The notes under the pieces are model-generated. The model was not told the origin of the DNA and did no database searches. It was given only the letters and a program-made list of their open reading frames with translations. Shown here piece after piece: positions 26,244 to 33,818 of a DNA stretch of 35,346 nucleotides (the first letter of the stretch is position 1; every line of letters begins with the position of its first letter). This DNA comes from JBLRWS01 sp047921075 (GTDB lineage: Bacteria > Bacteroidota > Rhodothermia > Balneolales > Balneolaceae), in contig JBLRWS010000024.1 in NCBI GenBank assembly GCA_047921075.1, positions 1-35,346 on the forward strand. The letters are read 5' to 3'. A program made the position numbers and the translations under genes.

Positions 26244-28793
26244 TTATTTAATAAGCGTCATTTTTCGGGTATGAACGATGCCGTCGGCCTGCAGGCGATA
26301 GAAATAGAGCCCACTGGCCAGAGAGCCGGCATCAAAAGAGACCTGATGTATACCGGCTGAACGAACACCGTTCACAAGGCGATGCACTTCCCGTCCGGTG
26401 GCATCGTATATGGTAAGCGTGACGTGCGCGCCCTGTTCGAGCCTGAACTGAATGATGGTGGCCGGGTTGAACGGATTCGGGAAGTTTTGCATCAATTCGG
26501 TACGCTCTGGCCGCTCACTGTTATTGCCATCGGCCGAGGTGGCCAGGGAGATCGGAATGGCGTAATCGTTCTGCTGATTATTGTCCCACATCCCGTCGGA
26601 ATAGTTCACCACAAAATTGACCTGTTGAACAGAGGCTTCACTATTATTGAACGGACCGATCGTAATACTGTGCACGGTTTCTTCGAGTTCTGTAAACGGC
26701 GATCGGAGGGCCGGGCCGGATCCTTGCCAGAGGGTTGAACTTTCAGGCCAGTAGACCGATGGCGGTTGGTTCCACCCATCCACTCCCCAGTGCAAGGTGG
26801 CACCCTGTATCTGCCGGTCGGCAAAAATGGTAACAGGGTCGTTGACTGTAGGGGCTGCGGGTTCCCACCAGATGGTTGAGGAGCTGCTTCCGCCATTTCC
26901 GCCTCCGCCCGAACCACCCCCGGTGTCTACATCATTTTGATTGCCGGCTGCATCAAGCTGAAAAAATCCGGCCCCCAGTTGTCCAATCAATCCCGGCCCG
27001 TCCAATACATAAATACCGGCTGAGGAGGGCGCTACATCAAACTGAAGCTGATTTCCTGAGACGGAAACCTCGTGGCCGGTAACGGCATCCCGGTAGGTGC
27101 CATTGGGCACATCCTGAAAGTTGAACGAAACAAGCTGATCTTTAGCCAAACCGACAATAGCCACGCTTTCTTCATATTGGCGAACATATCCCACACCAAA
27201 TGCACCGCCGTTGCCGCCCCACTCCCACTCCCCTTTTTGCAGGGCGGGAACCGCCGAACGTATGGCGTTGAGTTTTTGAATCTGTTTGTAGATCGGGTGA
27301 TCCTGTGCCTGGTCCATCGCATCACCGTAATAGGCGCGGCCGGTAAGGTTAATAGAGCGTTGATGCCCGCCAAACTGGATATCGGCAAAGGCGCCACGCA
27401 TAAACTGCATTTCCGTGCCGTAGTACACCGCGGGGATTCCGCGCCAGGTAAACATAAAATTCATAGCAGCAGCCAGGTTTGCGGCATCGTTGCCAAACCG
27501 GCGGTTCCAGTCGTTATTCGGCCCAAAGTCGTGATTATCCAGAAAGGTAACGAGTTCGGAAGGGTCGGCGTAGAGATGATCGAACCGAGCGGCGGCTGTA
27601 ACGCCCGATATCGGCTCTCCCCGCTCGAACAGGTGAAAGGTTCCCATGGCATAAAAATCGAGAACGCTCATGCCCGACGGTTCTGAATTCTGCACCTCAC
27701 CCCGCCAGGTGTACCAGTGTGGGTTGATCTCCTCCACCGGGTGAAGTTCGTGGCGGAGCTGTGCGACTTCTCCGAAGATGAACAGGTCGGGATTGATTTT
27801 TTTAAACTCATCCAGAAACCACAGTACATCCCTCCGTGGCATATGCTTAATGGTGTCCCACCGAAAGCCGTCCACTCCCATCTCAATAAATGTGCGGTAG
27901 GCGTCCAGCAGGTAGTTGCGAACGGCGGTGCTTCCGGTGGCCAGGTCGGGGGTGTCTTCGTGCAGCGCTTTGTAGTAGAGATTGAGGGTGTCGTCAAATC
28001 CCTGGGCAAACCCGTTTCCAACATGATGGAACCAGTCGGGGTCGGTGGTTTCCACGTAGCTTACCGTACTTGGCCAGTTGTAGTTGCTCAGGTTCTGGTT
28101 CCACGGCTCGGGCAGTGGTGCAATATTTGCCCGACTCCAAATTTTGCCGTCGTCCGGATTAGGGGTGATGCCGTCGTATTCCCAATTTGGATTGGGTTGC
28201 AAAGGGTTTCCATTGCTGTCTTTCCCCCACGGCTGTGTGGGATCGGTGTTGTATTTGATTTCGGCATGGTTTTTTATGCCAAAGCGCCCGGGATGATTGG
28301 TTACAATATCCAACACAATTTTCATATTCCGGGCGTGCACTTCGTTGATGAGGTCCTGAAATGTAGCACCGGGTGATTCGAGACGGGGGTCTACTTTGGT
28401 AAAATCCCATGCGTGGTATCCGTGGTAATCGAGCGGGCTGCGATTTTGCACGACGGGTGTAATCCAGATCGCGGTAAATCCGAGATCCTGGATGTAGTCC
28501 AGCTTTTCGATGAGCCCCTTAAAATCGCCCCGCCATGTTACATCATTTGGATCGGTGATTTCCGGATTGATGGAGGGATCGGGATTGTATGAGCTCCATT
28601 CATTGGGCACATTGTTGGAAGGATCGCCATCAAAAAAGCGGGTTGTCATCAAAAAGTAGATGGTCTCTTCCCGAAAATCGACCTGCCCGACCGCTGATTT
28701 TGGGGAGAGGGCTGCAATGATGAGGAAAAACAGACAGAGCGAGTAGTAAAATCTGATCGTTGTACGTTTCACGGGATCGATGGTGAGGATCAA
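26244..28793 (-). CDS. Secreted GH13 alpha-amylase with starch-binding-like module and T9SS sorting domain
   Basis: This is an 849-residue secreted alpha-glucan hydrolase. A signal peptide (LFFLIIAALSPKSAVGQ) is followed by a TIM-barrel GH13 domain with region I DIVTNH (162-167), nucleophile D313 in GFRWD, acid/base E342 in FIFGEV and D422 in FLDNHD. A barrel-end beta domain comes next. After a Gly/Ser-rich linker there is a WWEPAAPTVNDPVTIFADRQ...WGVDGWNQ stretch like CBM25 starch-binding modules. The last 80 residues open with NFPNPFNPATII and end in YFYRLQADG...KMTLIK, a type A T9SS signal, so it should reach the cell surface or medium. A strong promoter and a perfect operator palindrome lie just upstream. 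The module assignment is less certain than the catalytic domain. Confidence 0.93.
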   Translation of the reverse strand: MILTIDPVKRTTIRFYYSLCLFFLIIAALSPKSAVGQVDFREETIYFLMTTRFFDGDPSNNVPNEWSSYNPDPSINPEITDPNDVTWRGDFKGLIEKLDYIQDLGFTAIWITPVVQNRSPLDYHGYHAWDFTKVDPRLESPGATFQDLINEVHARNMKIVLDIVTNHPGRFGIKNHAEIKYNTDPTQPWGKDSNGNPLQPNPNWEYDGITPNPDDGKIWSRANIAPLPEPWNQNLSNYNWPSTVSYVETTDPDWFHHVGNGFAQGFDDTLNLYYKALHEDTPDLATGSTAVRNYLLDAYRTFIEMGVDGFRWDTIKHMPRRDVLWFLDEFKKINPDLFIFGEVAQLRHELHPVEEINPHWYTWRGEVQNSEPSGMSVLDFYAMGTFHLFERGEPISGVTAAARFDHLYADPSELVTFLDNHDFGPNNDWNRRFGNDAANLAAAMNFMFTWRGIPAVYYGTEMQFMRGAFADIQFGGHQRSINLTGRAYYGDAMDQAQDHPIYKQIQKLNAIRSAVPALQKGEWEWGGNGGAFGVGYVRQYEESVAIVGLAKDQLVSFNFQDVPNGTYRDAVTGHEVSVSGNQLQFDVAPSSAGIYVLDGPGLIGQLGAGFFQLDAAGNQNDVDTGGGSGGGGNGGSSSSTIWWEPAAPTVNDPVTIFADRQIQGATLHWGVDGWNQPPSVYWPESSTLWQGSGPALRSPFTELEETVHSITIGPFNNSEASVQQVNFVVNYSDGMWDNNQQNDYAIPISLATSADGNNSERPERTELMQNFPNPFNPATIIQFRLEQGAHVTLTIYDATGREVHRLVNGVRSAGIHQVSFDAGSLASGLYFYRLQADGIVHTRKMTLIK

Positions 28794-28817
28794 AGGTGGC
28801 GCGGGAAAGCGTTGTAA

Positions 28818-28831
28818 TGTAAGCGCTTACA
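28818..28831. promoter_or_regulatory. LacI-family-type operator at the amylase promoter
   Basis: TGTAAGCGCTTACA is a perfect 14-bp palindrome with the CG centre typical of LacI-family sites, and it fits the TGnAAnCGnTTnCA pattern of catabolite and maltose regulators. It directly follows the predicted -7 box and covers the expected transcription start, 25 bases before the amylase start codon. A bound repressor would block initiation. Confidence 0.7.
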
Positions 28832-28835
28832 GTGC

Positions 28836-28867
28836 CAAAGCTACTAAAGCCTGCCTTGAGGTGCAAA
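28836..28867 (-). promoter_or_regulatory. Bacteroidetes-type promoter of the amylase gene
   Basis: On the minus strand TTTG (28867 to 28864), a 20-base spacer and TAGCTTTG (28843 to 28836) match both elements of the TTTG/TAnnTTTG consensus exactly at the expected spacing. Transcription should start near 28829, inside the operator palindrome. Confidence 0.65.
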
Positions 28868-28915
28868 TTGTGCCGGCAACCAGGCGGTAAGGAGAAGGGG
28901 TGGTTGGAATTGTTG

Positions 28916-30595
28916 TTACCGAACCACCACGGCTTTTCTCACTTCATCCGCTCCGTTTACGGTAACGCGGTAAAAGTAAATTCCACCGGCCAGCCCGTTG
29001 ATGTTGAACTCTTCCAGATACCGGTTGGCGGTGCGGGTTTCATCGAGCAGGGTTTGTACTCGGCGGCCCATGGAGTCGTACAGTTCAATTTTGACTCTCG
29101 AATCCTGAGCAATTACGAACGGAATGCGCAACGGTGATTGCGATGGAATGAATGGGTTTGGGAAATTTTGTTCCAGTTGTAGTGCCTGCCCTGACGAAAG
29201 TGACTCGCCGGAAAGCCTGATTCGCACAGGAGAAGGTCGGTTGGAGCCGTTGTGGGAGATCAACAATTCACCAAGATGTTGAGCGGCTACAGATGGGTTA
29301 TACTCCACGGTGATCGTTGAAGAGGCACCGGGTGCGATACTAAAATTAGATTGAGACGCAAGGTTAAACTGAACGCCATCCACAGTGATTTGTCCGCTAA
29401 GGGGATCTTCTGATGAAATGTCATTCGATATTTCAAACGTTTCTGTTAGGGGGGTTCTTACATTGGTGACACCAAAGTTACGAGCGGCAGTATCGATCAA
29501 AATCAAGGCTTCGGCACCAACCAATGCCTGGCAGTTTGGCCCTAACGGCCATCCCGCATCTAAAAACATGCCGCACATAACCGGCCCGGGTGAGTGAACA
29601 GCAGTAGCCTGGTCAATCGAAGGTCTCATTAACGCATTTTCGGTATTTGTAAACGTTGCAAAGTCAACGTGGGAGTAACTGGAGCCACCTTGCCACTGAT
29701 CCGGTGTAAATATTGGAATCGGGTTCCCTGCAAAGACACTATTCGCGTTTACCCCATTAAAAAATAGTCCACCGCGTTGTCCGGTTACAGCGTTGTATAG
29801 TTCATTCGATGGATTTGGATAGACATTTGTATTTAAGACTGAAACACTGTTTCCATCTTCAATAAAGCGATCGTAGATAATGGGAGCAACGCCAGTTCCA
29901 AATCCCCAATTTGCAGACTGGGTATCATTATTGGCATTCATGCTGCCTATAAAGCCGAGCCCGTGGCCAATTTCATGTAGCACAACCGTTACAAAATCGA
30001 TTTGGCCGGTGGGCGTGTTTGCATCGGTACCCAGGTACCAATTGGCGAAGTTACAGTTCATATTTACATTGATGTCAAATTCCTCATCCGGAATGGTTGC
30101 AACAATATCAACACCTGACATGGCGCTACCTTGGGCGATACTGTACCAGGTTTGAGGCTCGCCCTGAGTGATCTGAACAATGCGTGTGGGACCCGCAGAA
30201 CCAAGTACATTTCCTTGAAGCCCGGTCCAGCTGGCCCGAATACGAATGGGCACCGAGGATTGGATGTGAAAACTCCAGATTTCAAGAGCAAACTCGAATG
30301 CATTGATCGCCTGCTGGGGCCAGTCTTGTCCGCCACACGCTTCCACATAAGAGACGTTAAATTCAGCCGTGGGATTTACATTTAAACGAAGGGCTTGATC
30401 GAGCTCACTTCGTACAGAATGTACCCGGTCGATTCCGGTATTATCAAATGTACAGATGTGATGGGCTTCCGGTGCATCTTCGATGATGATGTTGTTAAGA
30501 CCCTGCCCCTGTCCGTAAAGGTGGAGTGGCATGAACACGATCAACAAAGCAACAAAGGCAGAAAGACGGGTAACAGTTCGTAAATATGAATTCAT
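28916..30595 (-). CDS. Secreted zinc metalloprotease-like protein with ASH-like and T9SS sorting domains
   Basis: This is a 559-residue exported protein with a signal peptide (LSAFVALLIVFMPLHLYGQG). The predicted protease part has HEIGHGLGF (His207, Glu208, His211, Gly214), the zinc-binding HExxHxxG motif. The next metzincin ligand is not in its usual place. Instead a SHVD (His309) and a likely Met-turn ALMRP (Met323) lie about 95 residues on, the order seen in leishmanolysin (M8) enzymes, which have an insertion at this point. Residues about 370-465 look like an ASH/choice-of-anchor beta domain. The final 85 residues (NFPNPFIP to KAVVVR) are a type A T9SS signal. Substrate is unknown. The 28794-28915 interval holds the amylase promoter; 30596-30710 shows nothing clear. 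Confidence 0.8.
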   Translation of the reverse strand: MNSYLRTVTRLSAFVALLIVFMPLHLYGQGQGLNNIIIEDAPEAHHICTFDNTGIDRVHSVRSELDQALRLNVNPTAEFNVSYVEACGGQDWPQQAINAFEFALEIWSFHIQSSVPIRIRASWTGLQGNVLGSAGPTRIVQITQGEPQTWYSIAQGSAMSGVDIVATIPDEEFDINVNMNCNFANWYLGTDANTPTGQIDFVTVVLHEIGHGLGFIGSMNANNDTQSANWGFGTGVAPIIYDRFIEDGNSVSVLNTNVYPNPSNELYNAVTGQRGGLFFNGVNANSVFAGNPIPIFTPDQWQGGSSYSHVDFATFTNTENALMRPSIDQATAVHSPGPVMCGMFLDAGWPLGPNCQALVGAEALILIDTAARNFGVTNVRTPLTETFEISNDISSEDPLSGQITVDGVQFNLASQSNFSIAPGASSTITVEYNPSVAAQHLGELLISHNGSNRPSPVRIRLSGESLSSGQALQLEQNFPNPFIPSQSPLRIPFVIAQDSRVKIELYDSMGRRVQTLLDETRTANRYLEEFNINGLAGGIYFYRVTVNGADEVRKAVVVR

Positions 30596-30710
30596 AAACG
30601 GCAGGTTAGGAGTATACAGATACCTTTACGTTTTGGAGAACAGTTTATTTTGCTGGTAATAAGCCCAAGTTTAGCAAATATCAATTTGGTTTCATAAGTG
30701 AATTTGAGAA

Positions 30711-31403
30711 TCAGTCTGTTTTTGGCTGACGATACAAGGCACGCAGCTGCTTCCGAAAGGCGGGTGCGCCGCCGTTTGCGGGATGGCGAACCGCCGAGTG
30801 TTCAATCTTGAGCTCGGTCAGGCTCTGCTCGCATTTGCGGCCTACGGCTACAATCGTTGCATCCGGAAAGAGCTCCAAAAACTGCCGCAATAGTCCGTGC
30901 CCGGCTTCCAGTTCGTCGTTGGTGGGTGTGCGGTTGCTTAACAATCCTTTTTTAGGATTCCAGGGATGCCACGGCAGCGCATTCCATAGAACCACACTGT
31001 ACGGGTCGATCTTCATTCGGGCCAGCGCGCCCCACACGATCGTTGCCGTCGGTTCGCTCATCCCTTTTTCGTTGACCGATTTTTTGCTGGTTCGCTGTGG
31101 CTCTACGTCGGTAAACACCATCTCCGGTGTTACCCCATACTTTTCCTGTTGATGGCCCAGAAGAATCCGTTCCGAGGTCATGGCAATGCCGGTGAAGTGC
31201 CCACCCTGATATCCCAGCGCTTCAGCAATTAGCAGCACCTTTGCACGGCCAACACGTTGCCGCAGATAGGTGTGCAGCTGCTCCCGCCGAATGGCCGGCG
31301 CCTGCTCCGAGCGGTCATTCTCTGCATCCATCTCGTACCACGGGTTAAACAACGAGTGGGGAGATGCTTCCAATTGGTCAATCAGTGAGTGAAGAGCGTG
31401 CAT
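30711..31403 (-). CDS. Uracil-DNA glycosylase superfamily protein
   Basis: This is a 230-residue protein of the UDG-like superfamily, which removes uracil or related damaged bases from DNA. The first motif is LLIAEALGYQGGHFTGIAMTSERIL, with the GYQG-FTGI-TSE pattern of an unassigned UDG-like family, and WNALPWHPWNP follows. The end motif is AVRHPANGGAPAFRKQL, whose RHP takes the place of the HPS catalytic loop. The usual GEAPG loop is altered to AEALG, so activity and base preference are uncertain. Its ATG shares one base with the recQ stop (TAATG on the minus strand), so it is translationally coupled to recQ. The pairing suggests a shared role in repair or replication restart, which is an inference. 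Confidence 0.8.
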   Translation of the reverse strand: MHALHSLIDQLEASPHSLFNPWYEMDAENDRSEQAPAIRREQLHTYLRQRVGRAKVLLIAEALGYQGGHFTGIAMTSERILLGHQQEKYGVTPEMVFTDVEPQRTSKKSVNEKGMSEPTATIVWGALARMKIDPYSVVLWNALPWHPWNPKKGLLSNRTPTNDELEAGHGLLRQFLELFPDATIVAVGRKCEQSLTELKIEHSAVRHPANGGAPAFRKQLRALYRQPKTD

Positions 31404-33592
31404 TACGATCCGTTCGTGTTGCGGTGATCGGCCAGGTAGGCCAGTTGCAGAATTCGAAGGTCGTTATAGTCTACCGATTTATTCAGTTCTTCATACACCG
31501 GTTTCAGAAGTTCCGGCCCTACCTCTTCCATCGCCTGAAATACCTCATCCTTCTTTCGCTCCGACAATTCGCTGGCCTGAAGGAGCCCGGACGGGTCGAG
31601 GGTGTTTCCCTCATCAAAATATTTTTTCAGATGGCTCAAAATGGTCACCTCTTTTACGCCAAATTGCTCGGCCAGATGATCGATCGATTTGCCGGTGGCG
31701 TATTCATCGGCTACCAGTTCATGCTTCTGTTTGGTGGATGATCGTTTCACCCGTTTTTCGAGATTTTTTTTACGTTCGGGCACGTCATGATCTTCTGCAA
31801 ACGCAGAAACGACCCGTAAAAAATCGGATCCGTATTTGCTCATTTTGGCACTGCCCACACCGTAAATGCCCATCAGCTGCTCTTCGTTTTGTGGAAAGTA
31901 ATAGGCCATCTCCATCAATGTGGTATCGGGAAAGATCACATATGGCGGTACATCCTGGCGGTCGGCCAGCTCTTTGCGCAGGTTGCGAAGCTGGTCGAAA
32001 AGCTCCTGATTATGCTTGTTTTGAATGACATCACTGGTTTTAGGTTGGCCGTCATCCAGCCCGGTGGTTTGGGTACGGTCCAGCACACCGGTAAGGTGCT
32101 CATCACCCTTCAATAACGCCTGCGCCGACTCCTGAAGCTGCAGGCTGCCATAGGCCGGATCTTTTTTCAGGTACCCGTTTCGAAGCAGCAGCCGCGAGAG
32201 TTGTACCCACTGGTTTTTACTCCATTCCATTCCAATTCCGTAGGTGCTAAGCTCGTCGTGGCCGTTGGATAGTACTTTTTTGGCGGAGGAACCGCGTAAA
32301 ATATCGGCGATATAGTACGCCCCGTACTGCTGGCCGGTCCGGGCAATGCAGCTCAGGTATTTTTGAGCCTGCTCGGTATAATCCTGCGTAGCGCCATCCT
32401 GACGCAGGCAGTTGTCGCACATGCCGCACGTTTGCTGTTCTGGTGTTTCGCCAAAATATTCCAATAGCGGAATCCGCCGGCAGTCGTCGTACTCCAGAAA
32501 ATGAATCAGTTTCTCCAGATGGTTAATGGCAATCTCTTTTTCGGTGCCCTCTTTTTGGTTGATGAAGTATTGAATCTTGCCCTTATCGGTAAGGCTGTAG
32601 AGCAGCAGGCAGTCGGCCTGCAGCCCGTCGCGGCCGGCGCGGCCAATTTGCTGATAGTACGACTCGATGTTCTGCGGCATATCGTGATGAATCACAAAGC
32701 GGACATCCGGCTTGTTGATGCCCATTCCGAACGCTACGGTTGCCACGATGATGCGGGTATCATCGCGGATAAATGATTCCTGGTTGTGCGTGCGGGCCGA
32801 CTCGGACAACCCCGCATGGTAGGGAAGCACCGAGTGCCCCTCCTCTTTTAGCTCCATGTACAGCTCGTCGACCTGCCGGCGCGAGAAGCAGTAGATAATG
32901 CCCGACTGTTTGGGCCGGGTGTAGAGAAAATCGAGAATTTGATCGGTCGGTTTCTCTTTGTCGGCCACTTTCAAAAGCAGATTTGGCCGGTCAAAGCTGG
33001 CCAGAAAGGTACTCGATTCGCGCATCTCCAGAATCGCTTTTATATCATCGCGAACGCGTGGCGTGGCGGTGGCCGTAAGTGCCAGACAAACCGCCTCCGG
33101 AAACGCCTTGCGGATCGTGGCCAGCTGCCGGTAGTCGGGCCGGAAGTCGTGCCCCCATTCCGAAATACAGTGCGCCTCGTCGATTGTAAAACAGGAGATG
33201 GTGAGCTCGTTCAACAAGTTACGAGTACTCTCCATCATCAGCGTTTCGGGTGCCAGATAGAGCAGTTGCACCTTGCCGGCACGTAACTGCGCTACATTTT
33301 TTTGATACTGCTCCGGCGAGAGTGTGCTATTCAGAAACAGGGCAGGTACCCCAAATGCGTGCAGCTGCTCTACCTGATCTTTCATCAGTGAGATGAGGGG
33401 CGATACCACAATGGTGACACCATCAAAAAGCAGAGCGGGTATTTGGTAGCAAAGCGATTTGCCGCCGCCGGTGGGCATAATTACCAGGCTATCGTTCCCC
33501 TGGAGTACGTTTTGAATGGCATCCTGCTGCAGCGGGCGGAAGTGGTCGTACCCAAAAGTGTTTTTCAGTACGTGTTTGGCTTGTTCGATCAT
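31403..33592 (-). CDS. recQ: ATP-dependent DNA helicase RecQ
   Basis: This is a 3'-5' superfamily 2 helicase acting in recombination and stalled-fork repair. From ATG 33592 it is 729 residues, longer than E. coli RecQ (about 610). Walker A is TGGGKS (41-46), the DEAH box is at 138-141, and the arginine-finger motif QQIGRAGRDG is at 314-323. Zinc cysteines are 371, 389, 392 and 395, followed by a winged-helix RQC. An HRDC domain lies around 525-600, and the extra C-terminal part contains a helix-turn-helix (DHLAEQFGVKEVTILSHLKKYF). The frame extends to an ATG at 33634, but that reads through a tandem duplication, whereas MIEQAKHVLKNTFGYDHFR from 33592 is a typical RecQ N-terminus. The UDG gene is coupled downstream. 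Confidence 0.95.
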   Translation of the reverse strand: MIEQAKHVLKNTFGYDHFRPLQQDAIQNVLQGNDSLVIMPTGGGKSLCYQIPALLFDGVTIVVSPLISLMKDQVEQLHAFGVPALFLNSTLSPEQYQKNVAQLRAGKVQLLYLAPETLMMESTRNLLNELTISCFTIDEAHCISEWGHDFRPDYRQLATIRKAFPEAVCLALTATATPRVRDDIKAILEMRESSTFLASFDRPNLLLKVADKEKPTDQILDFLYTRPKQSGIIYCFSRRQVDELYMELKEEGHSVLPYHAGLSESARTHNQESFIRDDTRIIVATVAFGMGINKPDVRFVIHHDMPQNIESYYQQIGRAGRDGLQADCLLLYSLTDKGKIQYFINQKEGTEKEIAINHLEKLIHFLEYDDCRRIPLLEYFGETPEQQTCGMCDNCLRQDGATQDYTEQAQKYLSCIARTGQQYGAYYIADILRGSSAKKVLSNGHDELSTYGIGMEWSKNQWVQLSRLLLRNGYLKKDPAYGSLQLQESAQALLKGDEHLTGVLDRTQTTGLDDGQPKTSDVIQNKHNQELFDQLRNLRKELADRQDVPPYVIFPDTTLMEMAYYFPQNEEQLMGIYGVGSAKMSKYGSDFLRVVSAFAEDHDVPERKKNLEKRVKRSSTKQKHELVADEYATGKSIDHLAEQFGVKEVTILSHLKKYFDEGNTLDPSGLLQASELSERKKDEVFQAMEEVGPELLKPVYEELNKSVDYNDLRILQLAYLADHRNTNGS

Positions 33593-33613
33593 AAAACTTG
33601 TTCGATCATAAAA
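33580..33613. repeat. Perfect 17-bp tandem duplication over the recQ start codon
   Basis: CTTGTTCGATCATAAAA occurs twice in direct tandem (33580-33596 and 33597-33613). Each copy contains the start ATG and codons 2-4 of recQ on the minus strand. Because 17 is not a multiple of three, the outer copy is out of frame with recQ. Confidence 0.95.
33589..33609 (-). CDS. Six-codon upstream ORF overlapping the recQ start
   Basis: The outer copy of the tandem duplication starts a mini-ORF, ATG at 33609 encoding MIEQVL, ending in a TGA whose first two bases are the last two of the recQ ATG (ATGA). It could couple or attenuate recQ translation. Translation of this ORF is inferred only. Confidence 0.35.
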   Translation of the reverse strand: MIEQVL

Positions 33614-33635
33614 AAGGTCGGGGTTTTCTTTCATT

Positions 33636-33643
33636 GTAAGATA
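33636..33643 (-). promoter_or_regulatory. Weak candidate -7 box (TATCTTAC) for recQ
   Basis: This is a partial TAnnTTTG match on the minus strand. If used, transcription would start near 33630, just inside the in-frame ATG at 33634, which favours the start at 33592. No good -33 element is visible. Confidence 0.25.
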
Positions 33644-33806
33644 CCGGAAACGGAGATTCCTTACAGATCCGATTGCGATTTCCTGACCCCGCGCTGAAAT
33701 AAGCGAGAGATCGCCGTCGTTGAAAACTTGTAAACGGGTTCATAGGTTTCGCAAAAACACTGTATCTTCTAAAAATCTCTGTTTTATGGGAATTTTTGTT
33801 TAAAAA

Positions 33807-33812
33807 AAGGAG
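33807..33812 (+). promoter_or_regulatory. Strong Shine-Dalgarno site of ilvE
   Basis: AAGGAG ends 6 bases before the ilvE ATG. It is the clearest ribosome-binding site in a window where such sites are mostly weak, and it fixes the start at 33819. Confidence 0.75.
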
Positions 33813-33818
33813 CATTAC

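Noticed and set aside
27072..27686. 204-codon plus-strand open frame opposite the amylase
   Set aside because: It is antisense to GH13 catalytic sequence and shows no protein-like features of its own.
28899..28928. GGTGGTT/AACCACC inverted repeat at the end of the metalloprotease gene
   Set aside because: Only a 7-bp stem with a 16-base loop and no T-run; the right arm is coding sequence of the conserved C-terminal VVV motif, so chance is likely.
33580..33613. Tandem repeat considered as a CRISPR or minisatellite
   Set aside because: There are only two 17-bp copies with no spacer, and they cover a start codon; a local duplication explains it.
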